Shown here: positions 5,678 to 5,835 of the stretch, piece by piece
Layout: every line of letters begins with the position of its first letter
How positions within the stretch are numbered: position 1 is the stretch's first letter
Source of the DNA: Geobacter sp. UBA1603
GTDB taxonomy: Bacteria; Desulfobacterota; Desulfuromonadia; Geobacterales; Pseudopelobacteraceae
Direction: 5' to 3'
DNA: 5,835 nucleotides
Assembly (NCBI GenBank): GCA_002322035.1
Contig: DCNF01000065.1
Location: forward strand, 14,682 to 20,516
The notes under the pieces: generated by a model
Database searches by the model: none
Told to the model about the DNA's origin: nothing
What the model saw: only the letters and a program-made list of their open reading frames with translations
Translations under genes and position numbers: made by a program

Positions 5678-5835
5678 ATGAAATTTGAAACGTTGCCGCT
5701 CCCCCCGCAACTTTTGCAGGGGATCTCCCACGCAGGCTTCAGTGACTGCACACCGATCCAGGAAAAAACCCTGCCGCTTTCCCTGGCCGGCCGGGATGTC
5801 GCCGGACAGGCACAGACCGGCACCGGCAAAACCGC
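5678..5835 (+). CDS. rhlB: DEAD-box ATP-dependent RNA helicase, RhlB-like (N-terminal part, cut by window edge)
   Basis: The first 52 complete codons of a cytoplasmic RNA helicase are visible. The Q-motif region spans F3 to Q28, with the upstream aromatic F3, GF at 20-21 and CTPIQ at 24-28. Walker A (motif I) follows as AQTGTGKT at 45-52. The stretch [17 protein letters not shown] (36-52) matches what I recall of E. coli RhlB and differs from the motif-I neighbourhoods of SrmB, RhlE and CsdA. The subfamily is therefore suggested but not proven from this fragment. The DEAD box and helicase C domain lie beyond the edge. The start is ATG with AAGGA about 8 nt upstream. It is transcribed divergently from ispB. 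RhlB helps RNase E/PNPase degrade structured RNA in enterobacteria; whether that holds here is unknown. Confidence 0.9.
   Translation, partial: MKFETLPLPPQLLQGISHAGFSDCTPIQEKTLPLSLAGRDVAGQAQTGTGKT

Noticed and set aside
5485..5829. N-terminal extension of the ispB frame to 437 codons
   Set aside because: The extension crosses a near-consensus promoter and the start of the divergent helicase gene, and family homology begins at the ATG at 5484, which has its own ribosome binding site.

Overview
The window comes from a Gram-negative respiratory bacterium with cytochrome c maturation, a cbb3-type oxidase assembly locus and long-chain quinone synthesis. The gene set and protein style suggest the Desulfuromonas/Geobacter group. 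That placement is an inference from protein feel, not a search result. Coding density is very high and no gap without a gene exceeds 200 bases. No rRNA, tRNA, CRISPR array, insertion sequence or phage gene is visible.

Layout: bases 1-2535 (minus strand) hold ccoG followed by ccoI. They share an ATGA stop/start overlap, and ccoI runs off the left edge. Bases 2587-2748 (plus strand) hold a tiny membrane-anchored gene divergent from ccoG. Its frame is interrupted by one UGA at codon 30, continues for 23 more codons and ends exactly at a terminator. A hairpin with a GGGUC apical loop lies 12 nt after the UGA, so the gene is a candidate for an undescribed small selenoprotein. Bases 2749-2774 form a bidirectional terminator. 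Bases 2759-5484 (minus strand) form one operon: polyprenyl diphosphate synthase (ispB), a TlpA/ResA-like lipoprotein thioredoxin, CcdA, and a small VOC (glyoxalase-fold) protein. A strong sigma70-type promoter lies at 5516-5544. From 5678 (plus strand) the start of an RhlB-like DEAD-box RNA helicase runs off the right edge.

How it fits together: CcoG and CcoI supply and handle copper for cbb3 oxidase assembly. CcdA and the lipoprotein thioredoxin carry reductant across the membrane to extracytoplasmic thiols, typically apocytochrome c haem-binding cysteines or copper-chaperone cysteines. IspB makes the quinone side chain. The putative selenoprotein sits between the copper/oxidase and thiol/haem modules, where a redox or metal-binding Sec/Cys motif would make sense. 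No selenocysteine machinery (selA, selB, selC, selD) is in the window, so the recoding call depends on the local sequence only.
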